A DNA stretch of 59,458 nucleotides from CAJBVG01 sp943371425 (GCA_943371425.1 CALRUR010000016.1:1-59458); one strand, 5' to 3'. Counted from the first letter of the stretch, positions 34,532-43,499 are shown. Program-made: numbers and translations. The notes: generated by a model from the sequence alone, not told the origin.

Positions 34532-37147
34532 ATGAAAATATTGAGTATACAAGCGCTTCGTGGCCCAAATATTTGGAGTGTTCGCAGAAAAAAATTAATA
34601 CAAATGCGATTGGATTTGGAGGAGATGGAACAGCGCCCAAGCAATGTAGTAGAGGGTTTTGCTGAAAGATTAGAAGCTATGTTTCCTACTATGTATGAAC
34701 ACCGTTGCTCGGAAGGTGTACCTGGTGGTTTTTTCATGAGGGTTCGTCGAGGAACTTGGATGGGCCATGTAATAGAACACATTGCTTTAGAAATACAAAC
34801 CCTTGCCGGCATGGAAACCGGATTTGGCAGAACAAGAGAAACTAAAACCTCTGGTATATATAATGTAGTTTTTAGCTATACAGAAGAAAATGTGGGGTTG
34901 TTTGCTGGTGAAGCTGCCGTGCGAATTGCCGAAGCATTAATTTCTGGTGAAGAGTACGATCTTGCGGCAGATATTAAACGCATGCGCGAAATTCGCGAAG
35001 ACGTGCGCCTCGGACCAAGTACAGCTTCTTTAGTGGATGAAGCCGTTGCCCGCGATATTCCTTGGATTCGTTTAGGAACAAACTCTTTAATACAATTAGG
35101 ATACGGTGTGAATCAAGTTAGATTTCAAGCCACCATTACCGATAAAACCTCCAACATTGCCGTTGACATTGCTTGTAATAAAGAACTCACCAAAAAAATG
35201 CTATACGATGCTGCCATTCCTGTAGCAAAAGGCGACATTGTTATTGATGAAGAAGACTTACAAAAATGCATCGATAGAATAAAATTCCCTATTGTTATAA
35301 AACCTTTGGATGGAAATCACGGAAAAGGCGCCTCTATAAATGTAAAAACCTGGGAAGATGCGGTAGAAGGTTTAGCGCACGCAAAAAAATATTCACGTAA
35401 AGTAATTGTTGAACGGTTTATTACTGGTTACGATTTCCGTGTATTAGTAATTAACAATAAAGTGGTTGCCGCTGCACAACGTGTGCCTGCACATGTTAAA
35501 GGAGATGGAGTAAATACCATTGAAAAATTAATAGAAATAGAAAATTTAGATCCGCGTAGAGGATATGGCCATGAGAACGTATTAACAGAAATAACGGTTG
35601 ATAGAGATACAACGGATCTGCTCGATAAAATGGGTTACACCTTAACCACCATTCCTAAAAAAGGCGAAATAATCTATTTAAAATCTCCAGCAAACTTATC
35701 TACCGGCGGAACATCTATTGATGTTACAGACATGGTACATCCAGAAAATATTTTCTTATCAGAACGTATTTCTAGGGTTATTGGATTAGATGTTTGCGGA
35801 ATTGATATAATGGCCGAAAATTTAACTCAGCCTTTAAAAGAAAATGGCGGAGTTATTTTAGAAGTTAATGCTGCACCGGGTTTCCGTATGCACTTGGCTC
35901 CTGCAGAAGGATTGCCACGTAACGTTGCCGCACCGGTTATAGATATGTTGTACCCTCCAGGTAAACAATCGCGTATTCCAATTATGGCAGTAACAGGTAC
36001 CAACGGTAAAACTACTACTACTCGTTTACTTGCACACATTGTAAAAAACATGGGTTACCGTGTTGGTTTTACTACCTCTGATGGTATATATGTACAAAAC
36101 CATATGCTTGAAAAAGGCGATACTACGGGTCCATATTCTGCTGAGTTTATATTAAAAGATCCTACTGTAGAATTTGCTGTACTAGAAACTGCACGCGGTG
36201 GAATACTTAGAGCAGGCTTGGGTTTTAGCAGATGCGATATTGGGGTAATTACAAACATACAAGAAGATCACTTAGGTATAAATGATATTGATACATTAGA
36301 AGATGTTGCACGTGTAAAATCTACTGTTGTAAAAAGTGTAAAGAAAGATGGTTGGGCAGTGCTAAATGCAGAAGATGAATATTGTGTGAAAATTGCTGGC
36401 GAACTCGATTGTAACATTGCTTATTTTAGTTTAGATGAAAACAACTCTGTAATTAAAAAACATTGCAAAGCTGGTGGCGTTGCAGCCATTTATGAAAACG
36501 GTTTTATCACTATTAAAAAAGGAGATTGGAAAATACGTGTAGAAAAAGTAACTACAGTGCCTTTAACTATGGGTGGTAAAGCGAAGTTTATGATCGCAAA
36601 TGTATTGGCCGCAACTTTAGCGGGATACCTATATGGCTTCAAAACAGAAGACATGCGCTTATCATTAGAAACCTTTATACCCTCGGCAGCGCAAACTCCT
36701 GGGCGTATGAATATTTTTAATTTTAAAGAATTTAAAGTGATGATTGATTTTGCACATAACCCAGCTGGGTATCGTGCAGTAGAAGATTTTTTAAGTCAAA
36801 TAGAATCTCCGCATAAAGTTGGTATTATAGCAGGTGTGGGAGATAGAAGAGACCAAGACATTACAGATTGCGGTGCTATAGCAGCGCGTATGTTCGATCA
36901 TATTATTATTCGCCAAGAAAAACATTTGCGTGGCCGTACCGAACAAGAAATTATCGATTTAATTTTAAAAGGAATACACTCGGTTGATCGAAATATTACG
37001 TATGAAATTATACCGAAAGAAGTAGAAGCTATTAAACATGCCATCTCTACTGCACAACCTGGAACATTTATTATTGCATTGAGTGATGTAATTACGAATG
37101 CAATAGAAATTGTACAAAATTATTTAGATAAAGAAGCGGGGCTATAA
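34532..37147 (+). CDS. cphA: Cyanophycin synthetase (CphA1 type)
   Basis: 871 aa, the usual length of CphA1. Three modules in order: an N-terminal domain (1 to about 160, starting LSIQALRGPNIWSV), an ATP-grasp module (about 210-480) that phosphorylates the chain's terminal Asp, and a Mur-ligase-like module with the P-loop AVTGTNGKTTTTRLLAHI around 485-502, LETARGGILRAGLGF near 549 and ITNIQEDHLG near 573. It polymerises Asp and Arg into multi-L-arginyl-poly-L-aspartate at the cost of ATP. The opposite strand carries the degradation genes. A 38-bp inverted repeat lies 61 nt past its stop. Confidence 0.95.
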   Translation: MKILSIQALRGPNIWSVRRKKLIQMRLDLEEMEQRPSNVVEGFAERLEAMFPTMYEHRCSEGVPGGFFMRVRRGTWMGHVIEHIALEIQTLAGMETGFGRTRETKTSGIYNVVFSYTEENVGLFAGEAAVRIAEALISGEEYDLAADIKRMREIREDVRLGPSTASLVDEAVARDIPWIRLGTNSLIQLGYGVNQVRFQATITDKTSNIAVDIACNKELTKKMLYDAAIPVAKGDIVIDEEDLQKCIDRIKFPIVIKPLDGNHGKGASINVKTWEDAVEGLAHAKKYSRKVIVERFITGYDFRVLVINNKVVAAAQRVPAHVKGDGVNTIEKLIEIENLDPRRGYGHENVLTEITVDRDTTDLLDKMGYTLTTIPKKGEIIYLKSPANLSTGGTSIDVTDMVHPENIFLSERISRVIGLDVCGIDIMAENLTQPLKENGGVILEVNAAPGFRMHLAPAEGLPRNVAAPVIDMLYPPGKQSRIPIMAVTGTNGKTTTTRLLAHIVKNMGYRVGFTTSDGIYVQNHMLEKGDTTGPYSAEFILKDPTVEFAVLETARGGILRAGLGFSRCDIGVITNIQEDHLGINDIDTLEDVARVKSTVVKSVKKDGWAVLNAEDEYCVKIAGELDCNIAYFSLDENNSVIKKHCKAGGVAAIYENGFITIKKGDWKIRVEKVTTVPLTMGGKAKFMIANVLAATLAGYLYGFKTEDMRLSLETFIPSAAQTPGRMNIFNFKEFKVMIDFAHNPAGYRAVEDFLSQIESPHKVGIIAGVGDRRDQDITDCGAIAARMFDHIIIRQEKHLRGRTEQEIIDLILKGIHSVDRNITYEIIPKEVEAIKHAISTAQPGTFIIALSDVITNAIEIVQNYLDKEAGL

Positions 37148-37207
37148 TCGAATTTGCGAGGAGGGGTCACAATGGGCGCTAAGTACACACGATGGTACAC
37201 AATGTAA

Positions 37208-37306
37208 TTCTCTGTGAAACTCTGTGCTCTCTGAGTCTCTGTGTTAAGGATTTTTTAATTTTTTCTTAAACACAGAGACTCAGAGAGCACAGAGTTTCAC
37301 AGAGAA
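37208..37306. repeat. 38-bp perfect inverted repeat of CTCTGTG words
   Basis: Arm 37208-37245 is the exact reverse complement of 37269-37306, with a 23-nt T-rich loop. Each arm holds four CTCTGTG/CTCTGAG words (starts 37210, 37220, 37229, 37237) spaced 8-10 nt apart. It lies between cphA and the SDR gene, both on the plus strand. The rest of this 230-nt gap shows no gene. Confidence 0.93.
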
Positions 37307-37377
37307 ATTTAGTTATTAACAAATTATGAATAGTTAATAAGTATTCTAATCACATACTAAGTTACACTAAAAAAACT

Positions 37378-38127
37378 ATGCGTAAATCAGTAATCATTAG
37401 CGGTGCAGGCTCCGGAATTGGTAGAGCAATGGCAATTCGTTTAAGCGAATTAAATTTCGATTGTTATTTGTTGGGTAGAAATACCGTAAACCTTCAGAAA
37501 ACTTTAATTGGGTTAAAAGATGGCGACCATTATGTATTAAGTGCTGATATTCGTAAAAAAGAAAGTCTCTCGAACACCCTGCATTTATTGCGCCGACCAG
37601 TGGATGCGCTTGTTGCAAATGCTGGTATTGGGGGCGAAAATAATTGGGGCACAAATGATCGTTGGACAGAAATACTTGAAACGAATTTAACAGGTACTTA
37701 CAATTTTATTCATACTTTTTTACCAAACTTAAAATCATCAAGTTCAACTTATAAACACATTGTTATTACCTCATCTGTTTTGGCGCGCTTAGGCGTGGCA
37801 AACTATTCTGCATATTGTGCTTCAAAGGCTGGCTTGCTCGGACTCATGCGTTCTATGGCTATTGAATTAGCAGCAGACAAGGTATTGGTAAATGCTATTT
37901 GCCCGGGTTGGGTAAACACACAAATGTCGCAAGATGGAATGCAAGGAATTGCAAAAGGCATTGGGGTAAGTGTAGAAGAGTTTTATGAAATGGCCATGCA
38001 ATCTGTACCTCTAAGAAAAATGTCGGAACCTTCGGAAGTTGCAGATTTGGTGGCGTATTTATTACATCAACAAAGTATTACTGGCCAAACCTTCGATATA
38101 AATAATGGCGCTGTTATGAATTCTTAA
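37378..38127 (+). CDS. SDR family NAD(P)-dependent oxidoreductase
   Basis: 249 aa classical short-chain dehydrogenase/reductase. The cofactor motif GAGSGIGRAMA is at 9-19, NAGIG at 81-85, and the catalytic Ser133 and Tyr146-X3-Lys150 in NYSAYCASKAG. The C-terminal ICPGWVNTQM and SITGQTFDINNG are typical of the FabG-like group. The substrate is not readable. It overlaps the convergent FAD oxidoreductase by 14 nt. Confidence 0.93.
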   Translation: MRKSVIISGAGSGIGRAMAIRLSELNFDCYLLGRNTVNLQKTLIGLKDGDHYVLSADIRKKESLSNTLHLLRRPVDALVANAGIGGENNWGTNDRWTEILETNLTGTYNFIHTFLPNLKSSSSTYKHIVITSSVLARLGVANYSAYCASKAGLLGLMRSMAIELAADKVLVNAICPGWVNTQMSQDGMQGIAKGIGVSVEEFYEMAMQSVPLRKMSEPSEVADLVAYLLHQQSITGQTFDINNGAVMNS

Positions 38128-39253
38128 GTGCTAATTCTGCAACTTCTTCACCAATAATGGAACCAATGGCAATACCCATTCCATTACATCTTACAGCGCA
38201 ATAAACATTTTCTGAAACTTGTTTTACTATTGGCGAAAGTTCTTTTCCGAAGGCCATAATTCCACTCCATTCCATGTCGAATTTCCAAGCTGTGTTTGGT
38301 AAAATTACCTCATTCATTAGTCTTGTAATTTCATTTTTCACTTCTTCTGTAATTCCGAATTCGGTGGTTTTTTCTTTTTCGAAATTCAAATTTCTACCGC
38401 CTCCAATTAATATTCTATCCTCAATATTTCTAAAATAAAAATAACCAGCATCGTAATGGAAGGTGCCTTTTAGTTTTAGGTTTTCAATTTTATTCGTTAC
38501 AAATACTTGTCCTCTGCCTGGCTCCAAATCCAATACTGGCAATAGTTCTGTGGCAAATGCATTTGTACATACAATAACGTTTTTTGTTTTTAGTTCGAAA
38601 TTGTTTAGTTCAATGCTTGCAACTTTTTCTTCTTGATTAATTTTTTTTACTTCCGCACCAAAAAATAATTGAACACCTTGGGCTCTGCATTTTTTTATAA
38701 GCGCTTCCATCATTTTACCCGAATGTATTTGCGCTTCATAAGGGTTGTATATTAAATGTTCTACAGATTGAAAACCAAATTCCGAAATTTTATGATCTGC
38801 ATGTTGATATACATTTTCTGCACCTTCAATAATATCTTTTAAAATGCTATTGAAATATGGCATCTGAGTTACACACTCTTCCCAAACTGTTTTGTCTTTC
38901 TCCGAAAACAACTCATAACCGCCCCAATTTTTAAAATCAATAACCTCATCGCCCAATACCCATCGCATTTTTTTTAATCCTGCCCAACGTTTTGCCACCA
39001 AACTGCACAATTCCGCTTCTGAGCTTTTTTTCTTTTGTTCTATAAGCTCCGACAAACTACCAAAACAGGCGAAGCCTGCGTTTTTTGTACTGGCTCCATC
39101 AGGAATAACAGATCGCTCCAACACACAAATGTTGGCTTCGGGTGTTACTTCTTTTAATCGCAATGCCGCAAATAAGCCTACGATTCCTGCACCTACAATG
39201 CAATAGTCGTAATCTTTAAAAAATGACGTTCTTTCCCAATACGATAGGTTCAT
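38114..39253 (-). CDS. FAD-dependent oxidoreductase (DAO family)
   Basis: 379 aa. The N-terminal FAD-binding motif DYCIVGAGIVGLFAALRL is near residues 15-32, followed by CVLERSVIPDGASTKNAGFACFG (the SxxNaG region usual in glycine/D-amino-acid oxidase-like enzymes). A C-terminal GMGIAIGSIIGEEVAEL motif contacts FAD. It probably oxidises an amine or amino acid; the substrate is unknown. A dyad in the 99-nt gap to the divergent Zn-peptidase could be an operator. Confidence 0.9.
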   Translation of the reverse strand: MNLSYWERTSFFKDYDYCIVGAGIVGLFAALRLKEVTPEANICVLERSVIPDGASTKNAGFACFGSLSELIEQKKKSSEAELCSLVAKRWAGLKKMRWVLGDEVIDFKNWGGYELFSEKDKTVWEECVTQMPYFNSILKDIIEGAENVYQHADHKISEFGFQSVEHLIYNPYEAQIHSGKMMEALIKKCRAQGVQLFFGAEVKKINQEEKVASIELNNFELKTKNVIVCTNAFATELLPVLDLEPGRGQVFVTNKIENLKLKGTFHYDAGYFYFRNIEDRILIGGGRNLNFEKEKTTEFGITEEVKNEITRLMNEVILPNTAWKFDMEWSGIMAFGKELSPIVKQVSENVYCAVRCNGMGIAIGSIIGEEVAELALKNS

Positions 39254-39262
39254 ACGATACTA

Positions 39263-39295
39263 ATTTCGTAAATTTGACGTAAGATAGTACGAAAT
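39263..39295. promoter_or_regulatory. Operator-like dyad between divergent genes
   Basis: ATTTCGTA (39263-39270) and TACGAAAT (39288-39295) are exact inverted repeats with centres about 25 nt apart, in the gap between the FAD oxidoreductase and Zn-peptidase starts. Confidence 0.4.
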
Positions 39296-39352
39296 GTCAG
39301 TATTTTTATCATGGCATTTAATTTGAGTTGAACATTTAAAAAAATAGAAAAT

Positions 39353-40033
39353 ATGGGATTCATGTATATTATTATGATTGGTTTATTAATCTTAAGCTTT
39401 GTGATTAGCATGAGATTTAAATCGAAATTTAAAGAGTACTCGGAGCAAATGTTATTAAATGGTTTGTCGGGTAGAGAAATTGCAGAAAAGATGTTAAAGG
39501 ACCACGGAATTTCTGATGTGAAAGTTATTTCGGTAGAAGGTTCTCTTACGGACCATTATAACCCTGCAGACAAAACGGTTAATTTAAGTCCGGACGTTTA
39601 CCATGGCAGATCTGTTGCAGCTGCTGCAGTAGCGGCACACGAATGTGGGCACGCGGTACAACATGCAACGGCTTACTCGTGGTTACAATTTCGCTCGGCA
39701 ATGGTACCTGCTTTATCTGTAAGCTCACGTTACATGCATTGGGTTTTATTAGGAGGAATTTTAATGCTTAACACCTTTCCAACTTTGTTATTTATTGGTA
39801 TCGCTTTGTTGGCTTTAACCACTGTATTTAGTTTTGTAACATTACCTGTAGAGTTCGATGCAAGTAACCGTGCCATTGCTTGGTTAGAAAGCAACAACAT
39901 TACACAACGTAATGAAACCGAAACCGCTAAGAGTGCATTAAAATGGGCAGCTAGCACATATGTAATTGCAGCATTGAGCTCGTTGGCTACGTTGGTGTAC
40001 TATATAATGATATACATGGGGAGACGTGACTAA
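39353..40033 (+). CDS. Zinc metallopeptidase, YugP family
   Basis: 226 aa membrane protein. The first helix is at residues 4-20, followed by the family signature GSLTDHYNPADKTVNLSPDVYHGRSVAAAAVAAHECGHAVQH with zinc motif HECGH at 96-100. Two or three further helices lie in 122-225. YugP-like peptidases are neutral zinc metallopeptidases of unknown substrate. It is a monocistronic gene followed by a heptad-repeat palindrome and a convergent apaG. Confidence 0.9.
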   Translation: MGFMYIIMIGLLILSFVISMRFKSKFKEYSEQMLLNGLSGREIAEKMLKDHGISDVKVISVEGSLTDHYNPADKTVNLSPDVYHGRSVAAAAVAAHECGHAVQHATAYSWLQFRSAMVPALSVSSRYMHWVLLGGILMLNTFPTLLFIGIALLALTTVFSFVTLPVEFDASNRAIAWLESNNITQRNETETAKSALKWAASTYVIAALSSLATLVYYIMIYMGRRD

Positions 40034-40042
40034 TTTAGTATG

Positions 40043-40086
40043 ATGTAAGTTGTACATTGTACACTGTACTTTGTACAACTTACATT
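40043..40086. repeat. Palindrome of six in-phase GTACANT heptads
   Basis: GTAAGTT, GTACATT, GTACACT, GTACTTT, GTACAAC, TTACATT run in phase from 40045 to 40086. The outer arms pair for 14 bp (40043-40056 with 40072-40085) and the inner GTAC words pair again after two T-T mismatches. It lies between the convergent Zn-peptidase and apaG genes and may end both transcripts. Confidence 0.88.
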
Positions 40087-40092
40087 ATACAA

Positions 40093-40479
40093 TTAATTCA
40101 ACTTAAACGAACACAGCATTTCAAACTCTGGAATCTGTACTTCAAACAATTCCTCATCCACTAATCTGCGGAAGGTATAAGTACCCCACATTTTTCCCAT
40201 CTCGGTTTTTAAATTACATCCCGAAACATATTCGTGGTTTTGGCCTGGTTCTAATACCGGTTGTACTCCAATTACTCCTTCGCCTTCTACTTCACGGTGG
40301 GTTCCATTAGAATCGAATATATACCAATGCCTGCTCATTAATTGAACAGTATAATCTGATAAGTTTTCGATGTTTATTTTATAAGAAAACATAAAGTGCG
40401 AATTAGCCGGATTTGAATATTCTGGCTGGTAAGTCGTTTCGACTGTTATTTTCACACCGTCTGTTATTTTAGTTGCCAT
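40093..40479 (-). CDS. apaG: ApaG protein (DUF525)
   Basis: 128 aa from the ATG at 40479 (MATKITDGVKITVETTYQPEYS), the typical ApaG length; an upstream in-frame start at 40524 adds 15 residues and is less likely. It has the fibronectin-III-like ApaG fold with PANSHFMFSYKINIENLS, VQLMSRHWYIFDSNG, EGEGVIGVQPVLEPG and YTFRRLVDEELFEVQIPEFEM. It was first linked to cobalt/magnesium resistance; the molecular role is uncertain. It follows dusB on the same strand. Confidence 0.95.
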   Translation of the reverse strand: MATKITDGVKITVETTYQPEYSNPANSHFMFSYKINIENLSDYTVQLMSRHWYIFDSNGTHREVEGEGVIGVQPVLEPGQNHEYVSGCNLKTEMGKMWGTYTFRRLVDEELFEVQIPEFEMLCSFKLN

Positions 40480-40530
40480 GTTTTTCTTTTGTTGCGATAA
40501 ATATAAAAGTTTATCAACAAACACAAAATA

Positions 40531-41520
40531 TTAAACTTCTAACATTTGCCCTATTGCCGATATTTCCTCGAAAATTGAATTTATTTCTTCAACTGTACCT
40601 GCAGAAACTAAGCGCATTCTATAGTCTTTACTGTTATCGAGTCCTTTAAAATAATTAGCGTAGTGTCTTCTCATCTCAAAAATTCCGGTTTTAGGTCCTT
40701 TCCATTCAATCGATTTTTCGAAATGTGTTTTGCAGCTTTCTACTCTTTCTTGTATAGTAGGTGGTGCTAACTTTTCGCCCGTATGGTAAAAATGTTTCAC
40801 TTCTCTAAATATCCAAGGGTAACCTATGGCTGCTCTCCCAATCATAATTCCATCTACTTCGTACTCTTTCATCCACATCATTGCTTTTTCTGGAGAGTCC
40901 ACATCACCGTTACCAAAAATCGGAATACTCATTCTTGGATTTTTTTTCACTTCTCTTATTAATGTCCAATCGGCATGCCCTTTATACATTTGCGAACGGG
41001 TACGTCCATGTATAGTTAAAGCTTGTATGCCTATATCTTGCAATCGTTCCGCCACTTCAACCACATTTTTTGTATCATCGTCCCAACCTAAACGTGTTTT
41101 TACCGTTACGGGCAAATGCGTTGCTTTAACAACCGCATCTGTCATCTTCACCATCTTATCAATGTCTTGCAATAAGCTTGCTCCCGCACCTCTACATGCC
41201 ACATTTTTTACAGGGCATCCGTAATTTATATCAATTAAATCGGGCTTCGCTAAGCTTGCAATTTCTGTTGCTTCGCGCATCGATTCTATATTGCTTCCAA
41301 ATATTTGTATGCCTATTGGGCGTTCGTATTCAAAAATATCGAGCTTTGCCTTGCTCTTTGCCGCATCTCTAATTAATCCCTCAGACGATATAAATTCTGT
41401 GTACATCATGTCCACCCCGTTTTGTTTGCATACATAACGGAAAGGAGGATCGCTCACATCTTCCATCGGTGCTAACAATAAAGGGAACTCCCCTAATTCA
41501 ATATTTCCTATCTTTACCAT
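40531..41520 (-). CDS. dusB: tRNA-dihydrouridine synthase B-like
   Basis: 329 aa from the ATG at 41520 (MVKIGNIELGEFPLLLAPMED); the upstream GTG at 41532 is less likely. FMN-dependent TIM barrel with LLLAPMEDVSDPPFR, INYGCPVKNVACRGAGASLL (catalytic Cys near 101), TVKTRLGWDD, ALTIHGRTRSQMYKG and VDGIMIGRAAIGYPWIF. It reduces uridines in the tRNA D-loop. Dus subtype is an inference from overall similarity. It probably shares a transcript with apaG, 51 nt downstream. Confidence 0.94.
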   Translation of the reverse strand: MVKIGNIELGEFPLLLAPMEDVSDPPFRYVCKQNGVDMMYTEFISSEGLIRDAAKSKAKLDIFEYERPIGIQIFGSNIESMREATEIASLAKPDLIDINYGCPVKNVACRGAGASLLQDIDKMVKMTDAVVKATHLPVTVKTRLGWDDDTKNVVEVAERLQDIGIQALTIHGRTRSQMYKGHADWTLIREVKKNPRMSIPIFGNGDVDSPEKAMMWMKEYEVDGIMIGRAAIGYPWIFREVKHFYHTGEKLAPPTIQERVESCKTHFEKSIEWKGPKTGIFEMRRHYANYFKGLDNSKDYRMRLVSAGTVEEINSIFEEISAIGQMLEV

Positions 41521-41573
41521 AAATAATTGCACAAAAATAAAATAAATTATTCATTATTAGTCGATTAATTAAT

Positions 41574-42506
41574 ATGTCGGAAAAAACTTTTCTTCAAAAA
41601 ATTTTACGCCTACTCTTATTGTTTATAGGCTTTAATATACTTGGCTCATTTGTTACCCTGTTTTTATTAAATATGTTATTTAATATTGATGGTAGCATTG
41701 TATTAAACATCATTACAAATATTGATACTTTAGATAGTTCTAGCATTAATGCATTAAAGTTTATGCAATTAATACAAGTGTTTTTCTCCTTTATCATACC
41801 AGCACATTTGTTTGCACGCTCGGAGTCGAAAAATCGTTTATTCGAATATTTTCAATTTAATAATGCTTCTTTTAAAAATTACCTTTTAGGAATTTTATTA
41901 GTTTTCAGTGTGTCGCCATTAGTATCTTACATTGCCGAACTAAATGAACAAATTCAACTTCCTGCTTTTTTATCAAGTGTAGAAAATTATTTTAAACAAC
42001 AACAAATTCAAACAGAAAAGTTTGCGTTGGTGTTTTTAAGAGATAATACAGGAGTAGATTTGCTGATTAATATTTTTATTGTAGGTGTATTGGCCGCCAT
42101 TGCAGAGGAATTATTTTTTAGAGGTGTACTTCAAAAATTAATATTAGAAAAAGTGAAAAATATTCACTTAGCTATTTTCATTTGTTCTTTTTTATTTAGC
42201 GCTTTACATCAAGAATTCTACACCTTATTTCCAAGAGTATTGTTAGGGATGTTGTTGGGTTATGCTTATTATTTTTCTAGATCGATATGGATACCCATCA
42301 CAATACATTTTGTAAATAATGCAAGTGCTGTGTTGCTCGACTCTTTGTACAAGCAAGGCATTAGCAGCTTAAACCCTAATGAAAACGAATATTTTGGAAT
42401 AATTGGTGTTTTTATTTCATTAATACTAAGTATTAGTTTATTTTGGTATTGGAATAAAAATAAAAGGGCTCGAATAATTTATATTTATGGAGAAAAGTTG
42501 GATTAA
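41574..42506 (+). CDS. CPBP family (CAAX-like) intramembrane metalloprotease
   Basis: 310 aa with about eight hydrophobic segments. Motif 1 EELFFRG has Glu178, Glu179 and Arg183; further His residues are in ALHQEFYTLFPR and the final WIPITIHFVNN. The family includes prenyl-protein proteases and bacteriocin-related proteins; in Bacteroidota the substrates are unknown. It starts the plus-strand block CPBP-DUF2007-cdsA-psd, overlapping DUF2007 by 20 nt. Confidence 0.92.
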   Translation: MSEKTFLQKILRLLLLFIGFNILGSFVTLFLLNMLFNIDGSIVLNIITNIDTLDSSSINALKFMQLIQVFFSFIIPAHLFARSESKNRLFEYFQFNNASFKNYLLGILLVFSVSPLVSYIAELNEQIQLPAFLSSVENYFKQQQIQTEKFALVFLRDNTGVDLLINIFIVGVLAAIAEELFFRGVLQKLILEKVKNIHLAIFICSFLFSALHQEFYTLFPRVLLGMLLGYAYYFSRSIWIPITIHFVNNASAVLLDSLYKQGISSLNPNENEYFGIIGVFISLILSISLFWYWNKNKRARIIYIYGEKLD

Positions 42507-42693
42507 AATTTATACTTCCACAAATAGTTTTCAAGCATCTCTAGTTTCGAGTGTGTTAAAAGACCATCAAATTGATGTGGTAGAAATGAATAAAAAAGAT
42601 TCGAGTTATTTGAATTTTGGAGAAATAGAATTGTATATACACCCGCAACATTTCGATGAAGCGATAGAAATAATAATTAAAAACGAATTATGA
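42487..42693 (+). CDS. DUF2007 domain protein
   Basis: 68 aa, cytosolic. The sequence (WIKIYTSTNSFQASLVSSVL, then a VEMNKKDSSYLNFGEIELYI hairpin) matches DUF2007, a small domain sometimes called a putative signal transducer. It overlaps the CPBP gene upstream by 20 nt and cdsA by the ATGA junction downstream, which points to coupled translation. Confidence 0.87.
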   Translation: MEKSWIKIYTSTNSFQASLVSSVLKDHQIDVVEMNKKDSSYLNFGEIELYIHPQHFDEAIEIIIKNEL

Positions 42694-43499
42694 ATAATTT
42701 TTTTACTCGCAGCATCACCGCTTTGTTTTTTGCTACTGCATGTGTTTCCTGTATTTATTTCCCAGGTTACATTCATCTTTTGTTTTTCATCTTTTCTATC
42801 ATCGGTTTTAACGAATATTTAAAAATAAACGGACCCAAAAGAAGGAAATCGTTAAACCTTATTTATGTTTTCATTTCCATTGTAATGGCGGCTAGTTTTG
42901 CATTGGCTCAATTAGGCTTGGTTGATCAAAAATATTTATGGTTAAATGTATTCGGTATGGCGGCAGTTTTTTTTATCGAGTTATATCAAAAAGAAAATGC
43001 TCCTTTTGATCAGCTTGCTAAATTAGTGTTGGGATATGTTTATGTAATTGTACCCTTTGCCATGTTTACGGGTTTGGGTTATATAGTTAGCACAGAATAT
43101 TCATTCGAACTACCTCTTGGCTTTTTGTTTTTACTTTGGGCCAACGACAGTGGGGCTTATGTATTTGGCATTACTTTGGGTAAAAACAGATTGTTCGAAC
43201 GCATTTCTCCTAAAAAATCATGGGAAGGTTTTTTCGGAGGGTTAATTATTGCAGGCATTGCTGCCTATGTTATTTCAATGTATTTTAATAGTATGGCAAG
43301 CATTCATTGGTTCATCATTTCAATAATTATAGTAGTATTTGGTACCATGGGCGATTTGGTAGAATCTATGTTAAAACGCAGCAAAGACATGAAAGATTCG
43401 GGATCTATTTTACCAGGGCATGGAGGCGTATTAGATCGTTTTGATGGTTTATTGTTAGCAGCGCCATTAGTATATGCCTATCTTCAGCTTTTTTTATAG
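42690..43499 (+). CDS. cdsA: Phosphatidate cytidylyltransferase
   Basis: 269 aa inner-membrane enzyme making CDP-diacylglycerol from phosphatidate and CTP. It has about seven helices. Signature SPKKSWEGFFGGL is near 175-187 and the C-terminal GDLVESMLKRSKDMKDSG...PGHGGVLDRFDGLL near 219-253. ATG at 42690 overlaps the DUF2007 stop. It supplies the precursor for the phosphatidylserine that the next gene product decarboxylates. Confidence 0.96.
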   Translation: MNNFFTRSITALFFATACVSCIYFPGYIHLLFFIFSIIGFNEYLKINGPKRRKSLNLIYVFISIVMAASFALAQLGLVDQKYLWLNVFGMAAVFFIELYQKENAPFDQLAKLVLGYVYVIVPFAMFTGLGYIVSTEYSFELPLGFLFLLWANDSGAYVFGITLGKNRLFERISPKKSWEGFFGGLIIAGIAAYVISMYFNSMASIHWFIISIIIVVFGTMGDLVESMLKRSKDMKDSGSILPGHGGVLDRFDGLLLAAPLVYAYLQLFL

